A stretch of 64,000 bases of DNA from Arthonia radiata (taxonomy: Eukaryota; Ascomycota; Arthoniomycetes; Arthoniales; Arthoniaceae), in assembly GCA_002989075.1 (NCBI GenBank), contig PSQN01000006.1:186001-250000 (forward strand). The letters run 5' to 3'. Position numbers and translations under genes: made by a program. The notes below the pieces were generated by a model. It worked only from the letters and a program-made list of their open reading frames with translations. It was not told the DNA's origin and ran no database searches. Every line of letters begins with the position of its first letter. Within the stretch, counting starts at the first letter, position 1. Positions 53,537 through 64,000 of this stretch are shown here, one piece after another.

Positions 53537-55290
53537 CTATAACTGAGTTTTCGCGGTCAGTGATGCTCGGCGAGAATTCTCTCTCTTTTCGGTATCCTTC
53601 ATCTCATCCTTCATTAGGTCATTAAACTCCTCCCAGCCGTCCAAGTACACATGGTGTCCAGCATTCCTCACGATGTGCACCTGTCCAGCGGACTTGTCTC
53701 GTCCCTCTCTCAGCTTCTCCGCAGCCTCTTTCCCCGCATCCTTGTCCATCCAGTCATGGTCACCATAGAAGAGCACAACAGGGACGTTGCTTTGTTGAGG
53801 CTTTGCTTCACCTGACACAGACCCGTCCTCTGCCGTGCTGGAAACAGTGCTCTCGGCCCGTCCTACTTGCCCTATGCGTCGTATCAAGGGACTCCTCGCA
53901 AAGGCGCCAGGGGCCAGAATGTAAGCTAGGGCGTATTCTCCTGATCCTTTCTGCCGGAATAGGGAGTATGCATAATCATGCAGCGCATTCGCTTCCTCAG
54001 CAGGTAAGTGCGAGAACCGTCGCGCTGTCCATCCACTCACAAGTCTTGGGCCGAACGGACCAGACATGCGGATGATAGAAAAGGGGGACACATTCGCGTC
54101 CCAAAGGTAGGTGAGCCACTTCGAGTACGGCCTTTTTCGGGGCTGTTGCGCTGCTGGCTTCTTTGGGTTGGGCGATGTCGTCTCGGCGGCGTCTTGTGTC
54201 ATTTCGACTGCCATCGTCGAGTCACCAGGTTCTGGCATGTCGGCATTGACAGCGTACGGATCTTCTGGGATACCCACAGGGGAAGCGAGGATAAGCTTGT
54301 TGAGATGACCAGGATATTTGAGAGCGTACGCAACGGCCATGTAACCGCCCAGACTATGCCCGAGCAGCGTGAACCGGTCGATATTGCGCTCTTTCCGCCA
54401 TTCCTCAAGCGAGTCGACGAACCAGGCTTCGGCTTCCGCGATCTTGCCTTGATGATCTTTAGCGTTGATCTTGAAGCTTGGTCGAGAGCTGCGGCCCATG
54501 CCTAGCAAGTCAAGAGCGTAGAGTTTCCAGTTCTTTTGGCGTGACAAGGCCTCAAAGTTCTTGTAAAAGAAGCCGAGGCCAGCGCCGTAGCCATGGATCA
54601 TGACGAGATTGTTGTCGACAGGCTCGCCTACCCTCTCGATGCTGAACTCATTCAGAGCACGCTGCTTGCCTGACAGCTTGACAAGCGAGGAGTACCAGCG
54701 CCTTGGACCGTAGGGATCACTTGTGGACGTCTCGGCGGATTTAGAAGTAGAGCGTGTAAGATCGTCGGCGGCGCTGGTATTTTCTTCGGTATCATTTGGA
54801 GCGAGCATGCCCGTCTGATGCTGCGACGGTGCGGACTTTTGTAAATATGGAATAAACGACAGTACTTTGTGCTCGGCATCTTGAGGTGCCATACTGGCCC
54901 ACTGGTCATGCATCAGTCTATGTGGTGCTGTGGTTGGAACATTGTCTGGCCGCTCACCCATTGGCTGAAACCCTCTTTATATGTCATAGGAAACCATCCT
55001 CTGCTGGAGGACCGCGTTTGCTCTTGCTTCTCTGTCTTTCTTCTGCTTGATCGACTGCTGTCTGAATCATATTCTCTACTCTCGGCGTTGCCAGTATTGG
55101 CTGCCATAGTCGCGCGCCGTACGCGCGCGCTGGCGCGAGGGATCTGGGCTACAGTGCGAGGCGAGAATAAGTTGGCAAGCCTCAAGGATGCAGAGGGGCG
55201 AATGATGGTCGAGGACAGCGTGGTTGAGGTGATTTGGAGGAGCAGGTTTGGAGGTCTGGGATGGCGAAAGCAAGGCTTTACGTTTTTCAA
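53537..55290 (-). CDS. Alpha/beta hydrolase, Cld1/ABHD5-like, probably mitochondrial
   Basis: Exons 55290-54958 and 54901-53537 give 565 residues; the 56-bp intron joins GFSQW to WASMAPQ, continuing the conserved GWFPMTYKEGFSQWW motif and HKVLSFIPYL. The hydrolase fold shows HGYGAG (oxyanion loop, about 214-219), the nucleophile Ser294 in GHSLGGY, and His527 in NAGHHVYLDG; HxxxxD is typical of the ABHD4/5-Cld1 acyltransferase/phospholipase branch. Yeast Cld1 removes an acyl chain from cardiolipin in mitochondria. The first 61 residues have no Asp or Glu and many Arg, Ser and Leu, like a mitochondrial presequence. A second start at 55,107 (MAANTGNAES) would give 504 residues without it. Confidence 0.85.
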
Positions 55291-55693
55291 TATATGGTGT
55301 GGATTGGTGTGGATTGGTGTGGCTTAAGGGAGCGATTGAGTGAATGCTGGAGCCTTGATTGTACGAACAACGCTGTAGGTGAAAGCACGAAACGGACGGC
55401 GGCGGAAGATCTATTGGTGACGTCCCGCCTCGGAAGATAGACTTCCGGAGCCGGCGTTCGGACTTTAGCAATTACTGATATAGGCGATATCATCGGAGTG
55501 TTTACTTTCTTAGCTCCTTCCAAGAGGCCACAATTCACCACCAACTAATTGTTCGTTTGCATACCGCGCCGTGCCACGCGCTACGTGTGCATTTCGCGTA
55601 CTATGTATAGTCTGCCCGTGGAGCCCCGGCCCAGTCCATAATGCGGCCAACACGCTCGCTATTGACACTCCCGCTATACCAGTCCTTCTCGAA
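55291..55693. promoter_or_regulatory. Divergent promoter between the Cld1-like gene and SPO7
   Basis: About 400 bp separate two lipid-related genes read in opposite directions. A direct duplication GTGTGGATTG occurs at 55,298-55,319, just upstream of the Cld1-like start. No known site is claimed. Confidence 0.4.
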
Positions 55694-56992
55694 ATGTCCG
55701 AGGCCAAACTCGACCAGATCGTGAAGGGCGCGCCCTCGCCCAATGTTACTCTCCCTCAGGTCGCCGCAGAGGAAGGAGGCCGGCCCGACGAGGCAACGAT
55801 ACAGCATGTCATTGAAGACAAAAAGCCGACGGTGCACACACCTGCATCGGACCCCACGGCAACACTACCGTCCTCACCGCCGCAGATCTATCTCAATCTA
55901 TTAATCCTCGAAGCCTCCCTGCGCTCCCAGTATCTCACTCTTAGAGCACGACGGCGGCAACATGTATTCTTTCTGAATCTACTTGGGCTTTGGACTTGCT
56001 TTTTCGGCTACGTTCTTTTCTTCAGACCGCGCGAGGACGGTAAAGGCGTCGGAGGCTCGCCTTACTGGCTTTTCGATGTCGCATCCAAGATCTGCTTCAT
56101 GGGCGGTGTTCTCACCGGCGTGTTGATCTGGGCGACTGGCCAATGGGATCGTGGAGTTCGTTGGCCGCGAAGATGGATGGGCATCACCAATCGAGGCCTT
56201 CGAGGCATGAATTTGAAGATCGTGGTAATCAAAGGTCCGTGGTGGAAGAGACTCGGATCTTATCTGACCCTCCTGTTCCCGTATACTACTCTCTTTCCTT
56301 CACAAGGATCCAACTTTCACTACATCGATATGCCAGAGAAGCGGCTTTCGGCGTCAACTTCGAAGTACATGTATCGCGAAGGGCATCAGTTCAAAAGCTC
56401 ACGGCTAGAAGACATTGACCGTGGCGGAGATTATGTCAGGCTACTGTTGCTCCCAAAGCCTTTCTCACCCGAGTTCCGAGAGAATTGGGAGGTTTACAGA
56501 GCCGAGTATTGGGAACAGGAAAATGCGCGACGAGCAGAGCTGCGGAAGATACACAAACGGCGGCAGAAGCAACTCGCGAAGGAGCAGGGTGGTTGGCTGT
56601 GGTGGACGGGCTGGCACCGCCTGCGCTCCAAGCAGGTCGAGCGGGACATTGAGAAAAGCTTCCAGCGTCCGCCGAGTCAGAGGAAAAGGAGAGCTAGTAG
56701 CGTCCACCGAGCAGACTCACATTCAAGATCATCGTCGCGCAGTAGTGCCAGAAGCAGTCTGACACCGGAGCTGGAGGAAGTGAGAGGTTTGCGCCGAAGT
56801 GCGCGAAACGTGGGTTCGACGTCTTCAGGGAGACAGTCGAAGTCGTCACATCTAGCTGGTTCAGAGCAGAGAGCGTTTTTGAGCCCAGGCTCACCTTCAT
56901 TGAGCAAGCGGGCGAGTACCATCAGTAGTTCGAGCTCCAATGCGAGCGAAGGTGGAGACTCGGAGAAGATGTTTGCAGAAGAATTGGCATGA
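55694..56992 (+). CDS. SPO7: Spo7-like regulatory subunit of the Nem1-Spo7 phosphatase
   Basis: The single-exon model from the ATG at 55,694 gives 432 residues; an in-frame ATG at 55,571 would add an unconserved leader. Spo7 marks are IYLNLLILEASLRSQYL and LRARRRQ just before two membrane spans (about 91-110 and 131-149) with the FFRPRED loop between them. The C-terminal half holds a Trp-rich segment, then a Ser/Arg-rich tail. In yeast, Nem1-Spo7 in the nuclear/ER membrane dephosphorylates the lipin Pah1 and so directs phosphatidate to storage lipid instead of membrane growth. The tail is longer than in yeast Spo7 (259 residues), as is common in filamentous fungi. Confidence 0.9.
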   Translation: MSEAKLDQIVKGAPSPNVTLPQVAAEEGGRPDEATIQHVIEDKKPTVHTPASDPTATLPSSPPQIYLNLLILEASLRSQYLTLRARRRQHVFFLNLLGLWTCFFGYVLFFRPREDGKGVGGSPYWLFDVASKICFMGGVLTGVLIWATGQWDRGVRWPRRWMGITNRGLRGMNLKIVVIKGPWWKRLGSYLTLLFPYTTLFPSQGSNFHYIDMPEKRLSASTSKYMYREGHQFKSSRLEDIDRGGDYVRLLLLPKPFSPEFRENWEVYRAEYWEQENARRAELRKIHKRRQKQLAKEQGGWLWWTGWHRLRSKQVERDIEKSFQRPPSQRKRRASSVHRADSHSRSSSRSSARSSLTPELEEVRGLRRSARNVGSTSSGRQSKSSHLAGSEQRAFLSPGSPSLSKRASTISSSSSNASEGGDSEKMFAEELA

Positions 56993-57206
56993 CCATTATT
57001 ACACGTTACCCACACGATCTGCATTTGTCCGTCTTGTGCTCTTGCTGCTTGTGCGGTGCAGTGCGGACCTTGTGTTGCATGTTCGAATTTCCAATGCCAG
57101 GCAACCAAATCAGTCTTGGCACCATTGCCAAATACGGACGTCAAGCTGACACTTTCCTTCATAACACTCGACGGTTTGCACTGAGATTGAGCTATCGACC
57201 TCCACC

Positions 57207-58630
57207 ATGGCTGCTGGCGAAGAGGCCAGCATGGGTGACGATGAAGCATGGTCAGTGGGCCTCTTCGACGCCCATTGCCATCCCACAGACACCATGAGCT
57301 CCATCCAGGACATCCCGACCATGAACGTAAATGCTCTGACGATAATGGCAACGCGTGCCCAAGATCAAGACCTCGTAGCTGAGGTCGCCGATGCACATGG
57401 TTTGACGTCTGACCAAGATGCCGCCCAGACCAGCAAAGACTCGAATGACAACTGGCGACGGCTTGTTCCCTCCTTCGGCTGGCACCCATGGTTCTCGTAC
57501 CAACTTTTGGACGACACATGTCGCGAGTCAAGCGAACCTCTCAGCGAAGACGAAAGGCTCACACACTATCGTAACGTACTCACTCCCTCACAGGAAGATG
57601 AGCAGTTCCTGCGCCAGCTGCCCGAGCCTCGACTTCTCTCCCACTTTCTTGCAGAGACTCGAGAACGCCTCGAACGCTTTCCACTGGCTTTGATCGGCGA
57701 GGTAGGACTCGACCGGGCCTTCCGCTTGCCAGAGGCATGGCTACCGGGACAGGCAGACTCGAGAGATCCTTCATTGACGGCTGGCGGTCGCGAGGGACGC
57801 CGCCTCTCGCCGCATAAGGTAGCTCAGGATCATCAGATCGCGGTATTGTTGGCGCAGTTGAGGCTTGCGGGCGAGATGCAGCGAGCGGCTTCCGTGCATG
57901 GTGTGCAGGCCCATGGCGTATTGTATGAGACTTTGCGGAAGATGTGGAAGGGACACGAGCGCAAGGTAAGTCACTCAGTACTGCGAGGTTGCGGAGCGGC
58001 ATGCCTTGAATGACAGGATGGCGTATGCGGAGCGTCGTTCTTGCAGAGTTGCTGATAAGAATGCGGGTGCAGGTGCTGAGCAAGACAGAGAAGAAGCGCA
58101 GAAAGAGCGTTGACAACGCCCATGATGCCGAGCAAGACGAGCCTGATGCAAGGACTCTCCCTATGAAGAGCAGTGGGCCATACCCTCCTCGAGTCTGCTT
58201 GCACTCGTACTCTGGGCCACCCGAGTTCCTAAGTCAGTACCTCAACCCCGCTGTGCCGGTGGAGTTCTTCTTCTCGTTCTCTATCGTCATCAACTTCTCG
58301 AGCTCTGCTGCGGCAAAGACGGAGGTAAGCTCATGTTCCCAAAGTTCCTTCTCCCCTAATCCTCTCTGCTGGACCGATGAACGAAGAGAATTCGGACTTC
58401 TTGTAAGATGAGCATCACTGACGATAGATCTCCAGGAGGTAATCAAAGCACTCTCCGCCGACCGCATCCTAATAGAAAGCGACATGCACATCGCTGGCGC
58501 CAACATGTCAAACAATCTCCACTCGATCTTCCACAAGATCTGCGCGCTCAAAGGGTGGACGGAACAAGATGGCCGTGCAACACTTGCTAAGAATTGGAAA
58601 CGTTTCATCTTCGGTGATGCTAGTGGATAA
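57207..58630 (+). CDS. TatD-family metal-dependent hydrolase (Scn1-like)
   Basis: Exons 57207-57965, 58073-58324 and 58436-58630 give 401 residues; introns of 107 and 111 bp are phase 0 with good branch points. Metal-site signatures of the TatD fold are FDAHCHPTD (His23, His25), SFGWHPWF near 92, GEVGLD near 170, the HSYSG strand in exon 2, and LIESDMH in exon 3. TatD proteins are nucleases or related amidohydrolases. The large insertions and layout are like the fission yeast Cut9-interacting protein Scn1 (remembered, not checked). A later start at 57,231 is possible. Confidence 0.9.
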
Positions 58631-58863
58631 TTCAACTAGCTAGTATGACTGAACTGGTGCGAATACGCTACCAGCATCGCCACAAATGCTACATGACTAC
58701 AGAATGTCATAGACTAGGGCCAACGTCACTCATCGAAAGGCCGGGCAGCTTGGCATGCCTCCTCACTATCATGTTGTGAACCACAGTGCTCCACTCTTAG
58801 ACAACGGACATCAGACTGTCGGTCGCGACTTCCCATGAGGAGCAAAGTTCGAACCAAGCTCTC

Positions 58864-59524
58864 TCACGCCCTCCTCGAACTACTGCTAGACGGCCGCTTC
58901 GGGACAATATGATCGGGCACATGCATAATCCTCGGCATAGAACTGCCAGAAGATGGCGCAGCGGACCTATGCGAGCTGGCCTTCGGCTTCTCCTCGAAGT
59001 GCACAGACTTGGGCACAGTCGACCGCGCCCGAGCCTGCGCCGCCTCGCTGGGTCTCAGCGTGATTGAGCTCGAGGTGCTGGGCTTGGGAGCCGCCGATCT
59101 CGACGAGCTGGAAGCTGGAACGCTGTGCTTCGACGAGCTGGGCGCGCGGGCGCTCTGCGACGCGCTGGAACGATGCGAACTGCTTGTCGGGACGTTGATT
59201 CGTGACGAGCTTGCGGGAACGGCGGAGCGTGAGGAGCTTGAAGGGACGGCGGACCGCGACGAACTCGACACCGGCACGCTCACTCTGGAGCTCGACTTGG
59301 GCGCCTCGATCTGCTTCTGCGAGGGGCGGGGCTGCGACGAGCTGTGGCTATCCTTGAGGGAGCGCGGCGTATAGTCAGAGTCGCTAAGAGAGGGGTGGTT
59401 TTTGTAGTATTTTGTGACGGCGACGGTTTCCCAGTGTGTGACGGCTTGGGTGGTATTGTTAGTTTCGGAAATGGAGGGCATGGGAGGGAGAAAGCTTACC
59501 GTAGCCGTCAGGTACGACGGGCAT
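58864..59524 (-). CDS. Ser-rich low-complexity protein, hypothetical
   Basis: Exons 59524-59500 and 59444-58864 give 201 residues. The 55-bp intron (GTAAGC donor, CTAAC branch, CCAAG acceptor) joins MPVVPDGY to AVTHWETVAVTKYYKNHPSL, a compact conserved-looking start. The rest is built of imperfect repeats of the form S-S-S-R-x-x-V/A-P, strongly basic and Ser-rich, ending in a KRPSSSSSRRA tail; a VHFEEKP motif lies near 165. Such sequence is expected to be disordered and phosphorylated. Family not recognised. Confidence 0.65.
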
Positions 59525-59696
59525 TTTGACTGTTATTGGGGACTGGAATGGACTGGTTGATGGTTGGTGCTTAGAATTTGGTCTGAAGTTTGGTAAATGA
59601 TAATGGTGAGTAATTGGAAGATGAAGGCCAGCAACAAAGGAAGGAGAGTTTGCAGAGAGACTTTATAGCTTCACGGTGCGAACGCACAGTTGCAAT

Positions 59697-59820
59697 TCGT
59701 TTGGTGACAAACGTGATGGAGGCCGTACAGCGAACGTAGAAGCAGACGCAGCGGTGCAGCTCGTTTGGTGACAAACATGATGGAGGCATCACAGCGAACG
59801 CAGAAGCACACGCAGCCAGC
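59697..59820 (+). repeat. 64-bp tandem duplication
   Basis: Two head-to-tail copies begin TCGTTTGGTGACAAAC at 59,697 and 59,761, with a handful of differences. It lies upstream of the Ser-rich gene within a gene-free interval (59,525-60,206) that otherwise shows nothing. Confidence 0.85.
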
Positions 59821-60206
59821 GCCACAGCTATCACATCATGTTGCCACCGCAGTCGATGACACCGTTTGCAGTTCCGCTCAGCATGGCAGACCCAGCTGGC
59901 GTATGACAAGAGATGCAACACAAAAGACTTACAGGATACAACTGAGACATGGTACAGAACAGAGATGTGTAATAGACTCTGAATCACAATAAATGGAGCT
60001 TTCCAACGCTTATGGATGATGGATATCACAATTCAATGCTACTGGATGCTAGTGCTCATTGCTATGCAGATGCTACCTGATGGTGTGACTTACAAGCTGC
60101 TACATTTTGTCATTGCATGCCATGGAGCGTAACTAGTTACGTATCATCTCTCATTGCTCGTCACACGCTACATCCCACTACCCCTACTCTCGCGGCCCCT
60201 CATAGC

Positions 60207-61253
60207 TCACCAATTACGAAGGACGTGAATCAAAAACTTACACCGCCTACTCCCTCTCCCGTGCCCCGCTGTCAGCTCGGTTGCCGCAGTTCTCGTGCTG
60301 GCGTGAGATGGAGCAGCAGCGTCGCCTCCACCTGCTGGCTCTGAAAACATCATCAGCTACGAACGTATGTCTTCATGGTTCGCTGAGAACCCTCGGCCGA
60401 TGGACGCTCCTTGACGTCGTCGTATCATATCACGCCCAGACAGGATGCACTCACCTGTCTTGGCCTTGCTGCCACTCGACGCTGCCTTCGAGCCGCTCGT
60501 GGTGTGCTTGCTGTGTGTAGAGCCCATGGGCTCACCTTCGCCGGCGGGTTCACCAGCAGGCTCGGCCGCGGGTTCGCCAGCAGGTTCGCCAGCAGGTTCG
60601 CCGGCAGGTTCGGCAGCGGGAGTCTCTGTCGGCGCGCGTGATCTGTGGCTGCTTCTCGGCTGTGAGTGCTTGCTGGCGTTGCGTGCCTTGTCTGCGCTGG
60701 CGGACTTGGGGTCACCGGCTGGTGCGTCTGCCGTCGCGGATCTGTGAGAGCTGGGAGCTTTGTCTCCACTCGCGGCTTTGGGGGCACTCGGAGCTCTGTC
60801 TGCAGTCGCGGTTTTGTGAGAGCCGGAAGGCTTCCTCGCACTTGCGGACTGTTTGGCGGAGGGAGGCCTATCCGCAGTTGCAGACTCGTTGCCGTGAGCA
60901 GATCGACGCTCACTGGCGGGTGATTGGCCTGCGGTTGGTCCTTCGTCAGCATTGTCGGTTATACTAGTCTTCTTGTTCGAGTCGGCAGCATCGGCGACAC
61001 TGGCTTGCTTAGCGGACTTGGGAGCATCGCCGCCGTTCTGCCGCTTACTGCCACGGGAGCGATGGGTGTCGCTGGGTTTGCTTTGGTCGGCCATACCTGG
61101 TTGAGTGCGGCGAGGGTCGCTGTCTCGAAGAGTATGCTCCGCCAGGCGATCGTTTCGAGTGCGTGGATCAGTGGTTCGGACGCTAGGGGGGCGTCTGAAT
61201 ACGTTGGATGGGTTTGAGCTTGATCTTGTAGATGCTGAGGTTGTGTTGGGCAT
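60207..61253 (-). CDS. Ala/Pro/Ser-rich repetitive protein, hypothetical
   Basis: Exons 61253-60455 and 60340-60207 give 310 residues; the 114-bp intron has GTGAGT, a GCTGATGATG branch and TTTTCAG. The protein is low in complexity: repeats of the form K/S-A-S-A-D-K/R (about 100-190), then several tandem EPAG units (about 210-235). A second Met at 61,094 (MADQSKPSD) is an alternative start. Exon 2 contains GTAAGT at about 60,234, so a third exon replacing the last residues is possible. It is probably disordered. Family not recognised. Confidence 0.55.
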
Positions 61254-62287
61254 GGTGTGGGTTTGAGGACCGATCGTTGGGTTGAGAGAGCCGTGTCAGT
61301 GCGCCTTGGAGCTCTCTTTGACTTGTCGAGCACGGTTCCACGAGATGTACGCTAAAAGCAACAAGTCCCGTGAAGGAAAGGTTGTGAGAGCCAGGAAATA
61401 GTCATGATACAGCCTACGCCGTTTGACGCCTCGCAGACGGTGGCAGCTCATCGTTGGCGATGTGACATGGGTGGCGAATGGACGTTCGCCGCTGCTTGCA
61501 CGATTTGAACATACACGGGTTGTTCAATCATTTATAATGGGAGAAAGGAAATGTGCGCGGTAAGTTCTGCATCTTCTCGCGCAGGTGCATGGAGTCTCCA
61601 TCTGGTCATTCATACTCCACGCGCAGCATTCGTAATGTTATAGGCGCAGATCGAGAGCCGAAACGACCTGCGTGACGCTGTGAGTACCAGAGATGTTGCA
61701 GAGGCCATTTCAACTCGCTCTTAACAGCCTCGTGAGGAATTAGCGAAGTACGATGGTGTGGTTTCGAGGAGACTCCGACGAGCGGAATTCGAGATGGTCA
61801 GCTGTCCGACTCCTCTCATCGTCATCAAGAACGCCCAATATTGAGTCTGGAACGGTGCCGGTCTCTTGATACAATGCATCGTAGGCGTGATGTCTAATGA
61901 AAATGGTCGGACGCGGTGTGGTCGACGAGAGAAAGAGAATGTGTCGCCAAGTCCGTGCTTTCTCTCTTTCCATTTCTCGTGCAGCATGACTCTGGTGCCT
62001 CAGTACATTCTGACCCGGCGCAGAATGCATTGCAGGAAGCAAAGAAGCACTGAGAAAAAAAGATGGATCCAGCACAGTCGAAAAGGGGTATGACCTCGAG
62101 GAAGGACCCCACGCCGTTCGCCGCCTCATCACCCGAGTCCAACGTCATTGTTGTTCTCCAATGGGTCCCCAATGCACGGCTGGCAGCATGAGGACCTTCC
62201 CGCGGTCTTTGGGTCACTCAAGTCATTTCAAGACCCTACATTCACCCTCTAGCGAAGACGAATCAACGTTCAAAGACCTTCTCGACC
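61254..62287. other. Gene-free divergent interval
   Basis: About 1 kb lies between two genes transcribed away from each other. Several open frames on both strands (the longest on the minus strand, 61,740-62,132) lack motifs and overlap each other. Confidence 0.5.
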
Positions 62288-63752
62288 ATGGCATCCCCTC
62301 GAGTCTTCAAGATCGCCTCAATCCCTGGGGATGGCATAGGCACGGAGATCACAGAGGCTGGTAAGCACTTCACAATTTACAGCAAGATCTCCAACACAAC
62401 GATCCCTCGCTGACAGCACAATCACAGCCATACAAGCCCTCGAAACGCTCTCCAAGACCTCCGACAACGCCTTCTCCTTCTCCTTCGACCATCTTGACTA
62501 CAGCAGCGAGAACTATGCAAAGAGGGGGTACTACATGCCGGAGGATGGAATGGAGCGGCTCAAGAAGAGCGACGCAATCTTCTTCGGTGCCGTGGGCTGG
62601 CCTTGTACGTCCTCGCGACAATCAACCTGAATCCCTCAGCCGGCAGAACCACTCAGCTAACAATCCAAGAAGCCGTACCAGACCACATCTCCCTCTGGTC
62701 GCTCATCCTCCCCATCCGCAAGGAGCTGAACCAATACGTCAATTCACGACCCGTCCGCATACTCCCCGGCGTGACGGCGCCTCTCACATCCGTCGCCAAG
62801 GACCCATGTAGGCCACACCCTCCTCCACACCCTGACATCCACTAACCCCTCCCACAGCCTCCCTCGACTGGCTCATCATCCGCGAAAACAGCGAAGGCGA
62901 ATACGCCGGCCAAGGCGGGCTCACGCACCCCAACTCCCCCCTCGAACTCGGCACCGAGCTCGCGATCTTCACGCGCACCGCCCTCGAACGCATCTTCACC
63001 TTTGCCTTCGCCGCCGCCTACGCCCGGCCCCGCAGACACCTGACCATGGTCACGAAATCCAACGCCCAACGCCACGGCATGGTCCTCTGGGACCGCGTCT
63101 TCTACGAGGTCGCGAAAGACTGGGAGGGCAAGGTGACTCACGACAAGATGCTGGTGGACGCCATGACGGTGCGAATGGTGAACAACCCCTCCTCGCTGGA
63201 CACGATCGTCGCGACGAACCTGCACGCGGACATCCTGTCGGATCTGGCGGCGGCGCTGGGCGGCAGCATCGGCATCGCGCCGTCGAGTAACCTGGACCCG
63301 AGCCGGCGGTATCCGAGCATGTTCGAGCCGATTCACGGGAGCGCGCCGGATATTGCTGGGAAGGGTGTGGCGAACCCCGTAGGTGCGTTTTGGAGCGCCG
63401 CGGAGATGGTGGGGTGGCTTGCTGGTGCTGATGGGGAGGGGGAAGAGGTGCATGGGATGAGGAAGGCACAGGTATGTCCTTCAGCATCTGCATGTTGCCG
63501 TCTATAGCCTGTGAAGGTGCTTCTCGCGACCGACGCTGCCCTCGTGCACCAGAATCTAGACGAGACTGCTCGAGGCCAGGGCTGTTCGGAGCGGCTACGC
63601 TGACGATCATTTTGTAGGAAACGTTGATGAAGGCGATTGAGAATGTGACAGGGGGAGGCATACGCACACGAGATCTGGGTGGCGAGAGTGGCACAAAGGC
63701 GGTGACGGAGGCAGTGTGCAAGGAGATAGAGAACTTGACTTCGAGATCATAA
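62288..63752 (+). CDS. Tartrate/isopropylmalate-type dehydrogenase
   Basis: Five exons, 62288-62360, 62428-62604, 62673-62807, 62858-63471 and 63618-63752, give 377 residues, and all joins keep frame. It belongs to the isocitrate/isopropylmalate dehydrogenase fold: IASIPGDGIGTEI at the start, GAVGWPSVPDHISLW, the substrate loop LIIRENSEGEYAGQGG, VTKSNAQRHGMV, the metal-binding region NLHADILSDLAAALGGSIG, and the NAD-site PIHGSAPDIAGKGVANPVGA. SEGEY-G-GG and VPDHISLW favour the tartrate dehydrogenase/decarboxylase (D-malate dehydrogenase) branch over LEU2. It oxidises tartrate or D-malate with NAD and Mn/Mg. The final intron, 146 bp, is the longest in the gene. Confidence 0.93.
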
Positions 63753-64000
63753 TCGAGTTCTTTATCGGGGCTGCTGGGTATCTACGTATTCAATCGAGCC
63801 TCCCTCCATCCAGCGCCTACGCTAATATATGCAATCGAGTGGGAGTAGTCGGGCCTCCACGTAGAGGTCTTAGAACAAAGGAAATTCCGCGAGGCCGGTG
63901 TGCTGGCGCGCAAGAAGGCCTTCCGAGGTCAGATCTTCTCTTCGTAGGGCGCTCCTTCCTTCTTGACTAAATGCATGTCAGTACAACTTTCAACACGTAA
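63753..64000. other. Window end, no gene seen
   Basis: About 250 bp follow the dehydrogenase stop. One short frame, no motif. Confidence 0.5.

Noticed and set aside
1-64000. tRNA, rRNA, CRISPR arrays or a complete secondary-metabolite cluster
   Set aside because: No cloverleaf or rRNA-like stretch was recognised by eye, there are no regular spacer arrays, and no polyketide or peptide synthetase gene is present.

Overview
The window looks like nuclear DNA of a filamentous ascomycete (Pezizomycotina, most likely Dothideomycetes; the class is an inference). The evidence is short introns of about 47-146 bp with GTRNGY donors and CTAAC/CTGAC branch points, fungal gene families (PRS1, GlnRS, a fungal-type phenylalanine ammonia-lyase, Spo7, Cld1-like hydrolase), and a retrotransposon nest whose base composition (very rich in TA, poor in CA/TG) is the signature of repeat-induced point mutation (RIP).

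Region 1, bases 1 to about 23,110, is an AT-rich fossil retroelement nest with no intact host gene. An outer chromodomain-bearing Ty3/Gypsy element (chromovirus) runs from before base 1 to 12,950. A second chromovirus (1659-7657) sits inside it with 274-bp LTRs and a perfect 5-bp target duplication. Next come a minus-strand chromovirus fragment (12,951-15,078), a Ty1/Copia element with LTRs (15,079-20,474), and more minus-strand Gypsy-like debris. Two of the chromoviruses carry, between chromodomain and LTR, a reading frame on the opposite strand for a cysteine-rich, coiled-coil-like protein; the two frames look homologous. All of these elements are heavily broken.

Region 2, about 23,110-26,700, has normal GC content but almost no recognisable gene; one short open frame carries paired CxxC motifs.

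Region 3, 26,770-64,000, is gene-dense. Spliced models built from the sequence give PRS1; a Cys-rich/coiled-coil protein; a stand-alone RNase H protein; a hypothetical gene whose 3' end runs into a decayed ~151-bp tandem array; GlnRS; an extradiol (DODA-like) dioxygenase; an SDR reductase; several small single-membrane-span proteins; phenylalanine ammonia-lyase; a decayed ~174-bp tandem array; a BTB protein with a GC-AG intron; two tandem paralogous secreted-type proteins; a DsbA/FrnE oxidoreductase; a Cld1-like mitochondrial hydrolase divergent from SPO7; a TatD-family hydrolase; two low-complexity proteins; and a tartrate/isopropylmalate-type dehydrogenase.

Functionally the host genes are mostly housekeeping (PRPP synthesis, tRNA charging, lipid/phospholipid control), with a small group that could handle aromatic compounds (PAL, extradiol dioxygenase, SDR). 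The observations most worth follow-up are the recurrent antisense accessory frame in the chromoviruses, the two diverged near-nucleosome-length tandem arrays that share a motif, and the pair of tandem secreted-type paralogs.
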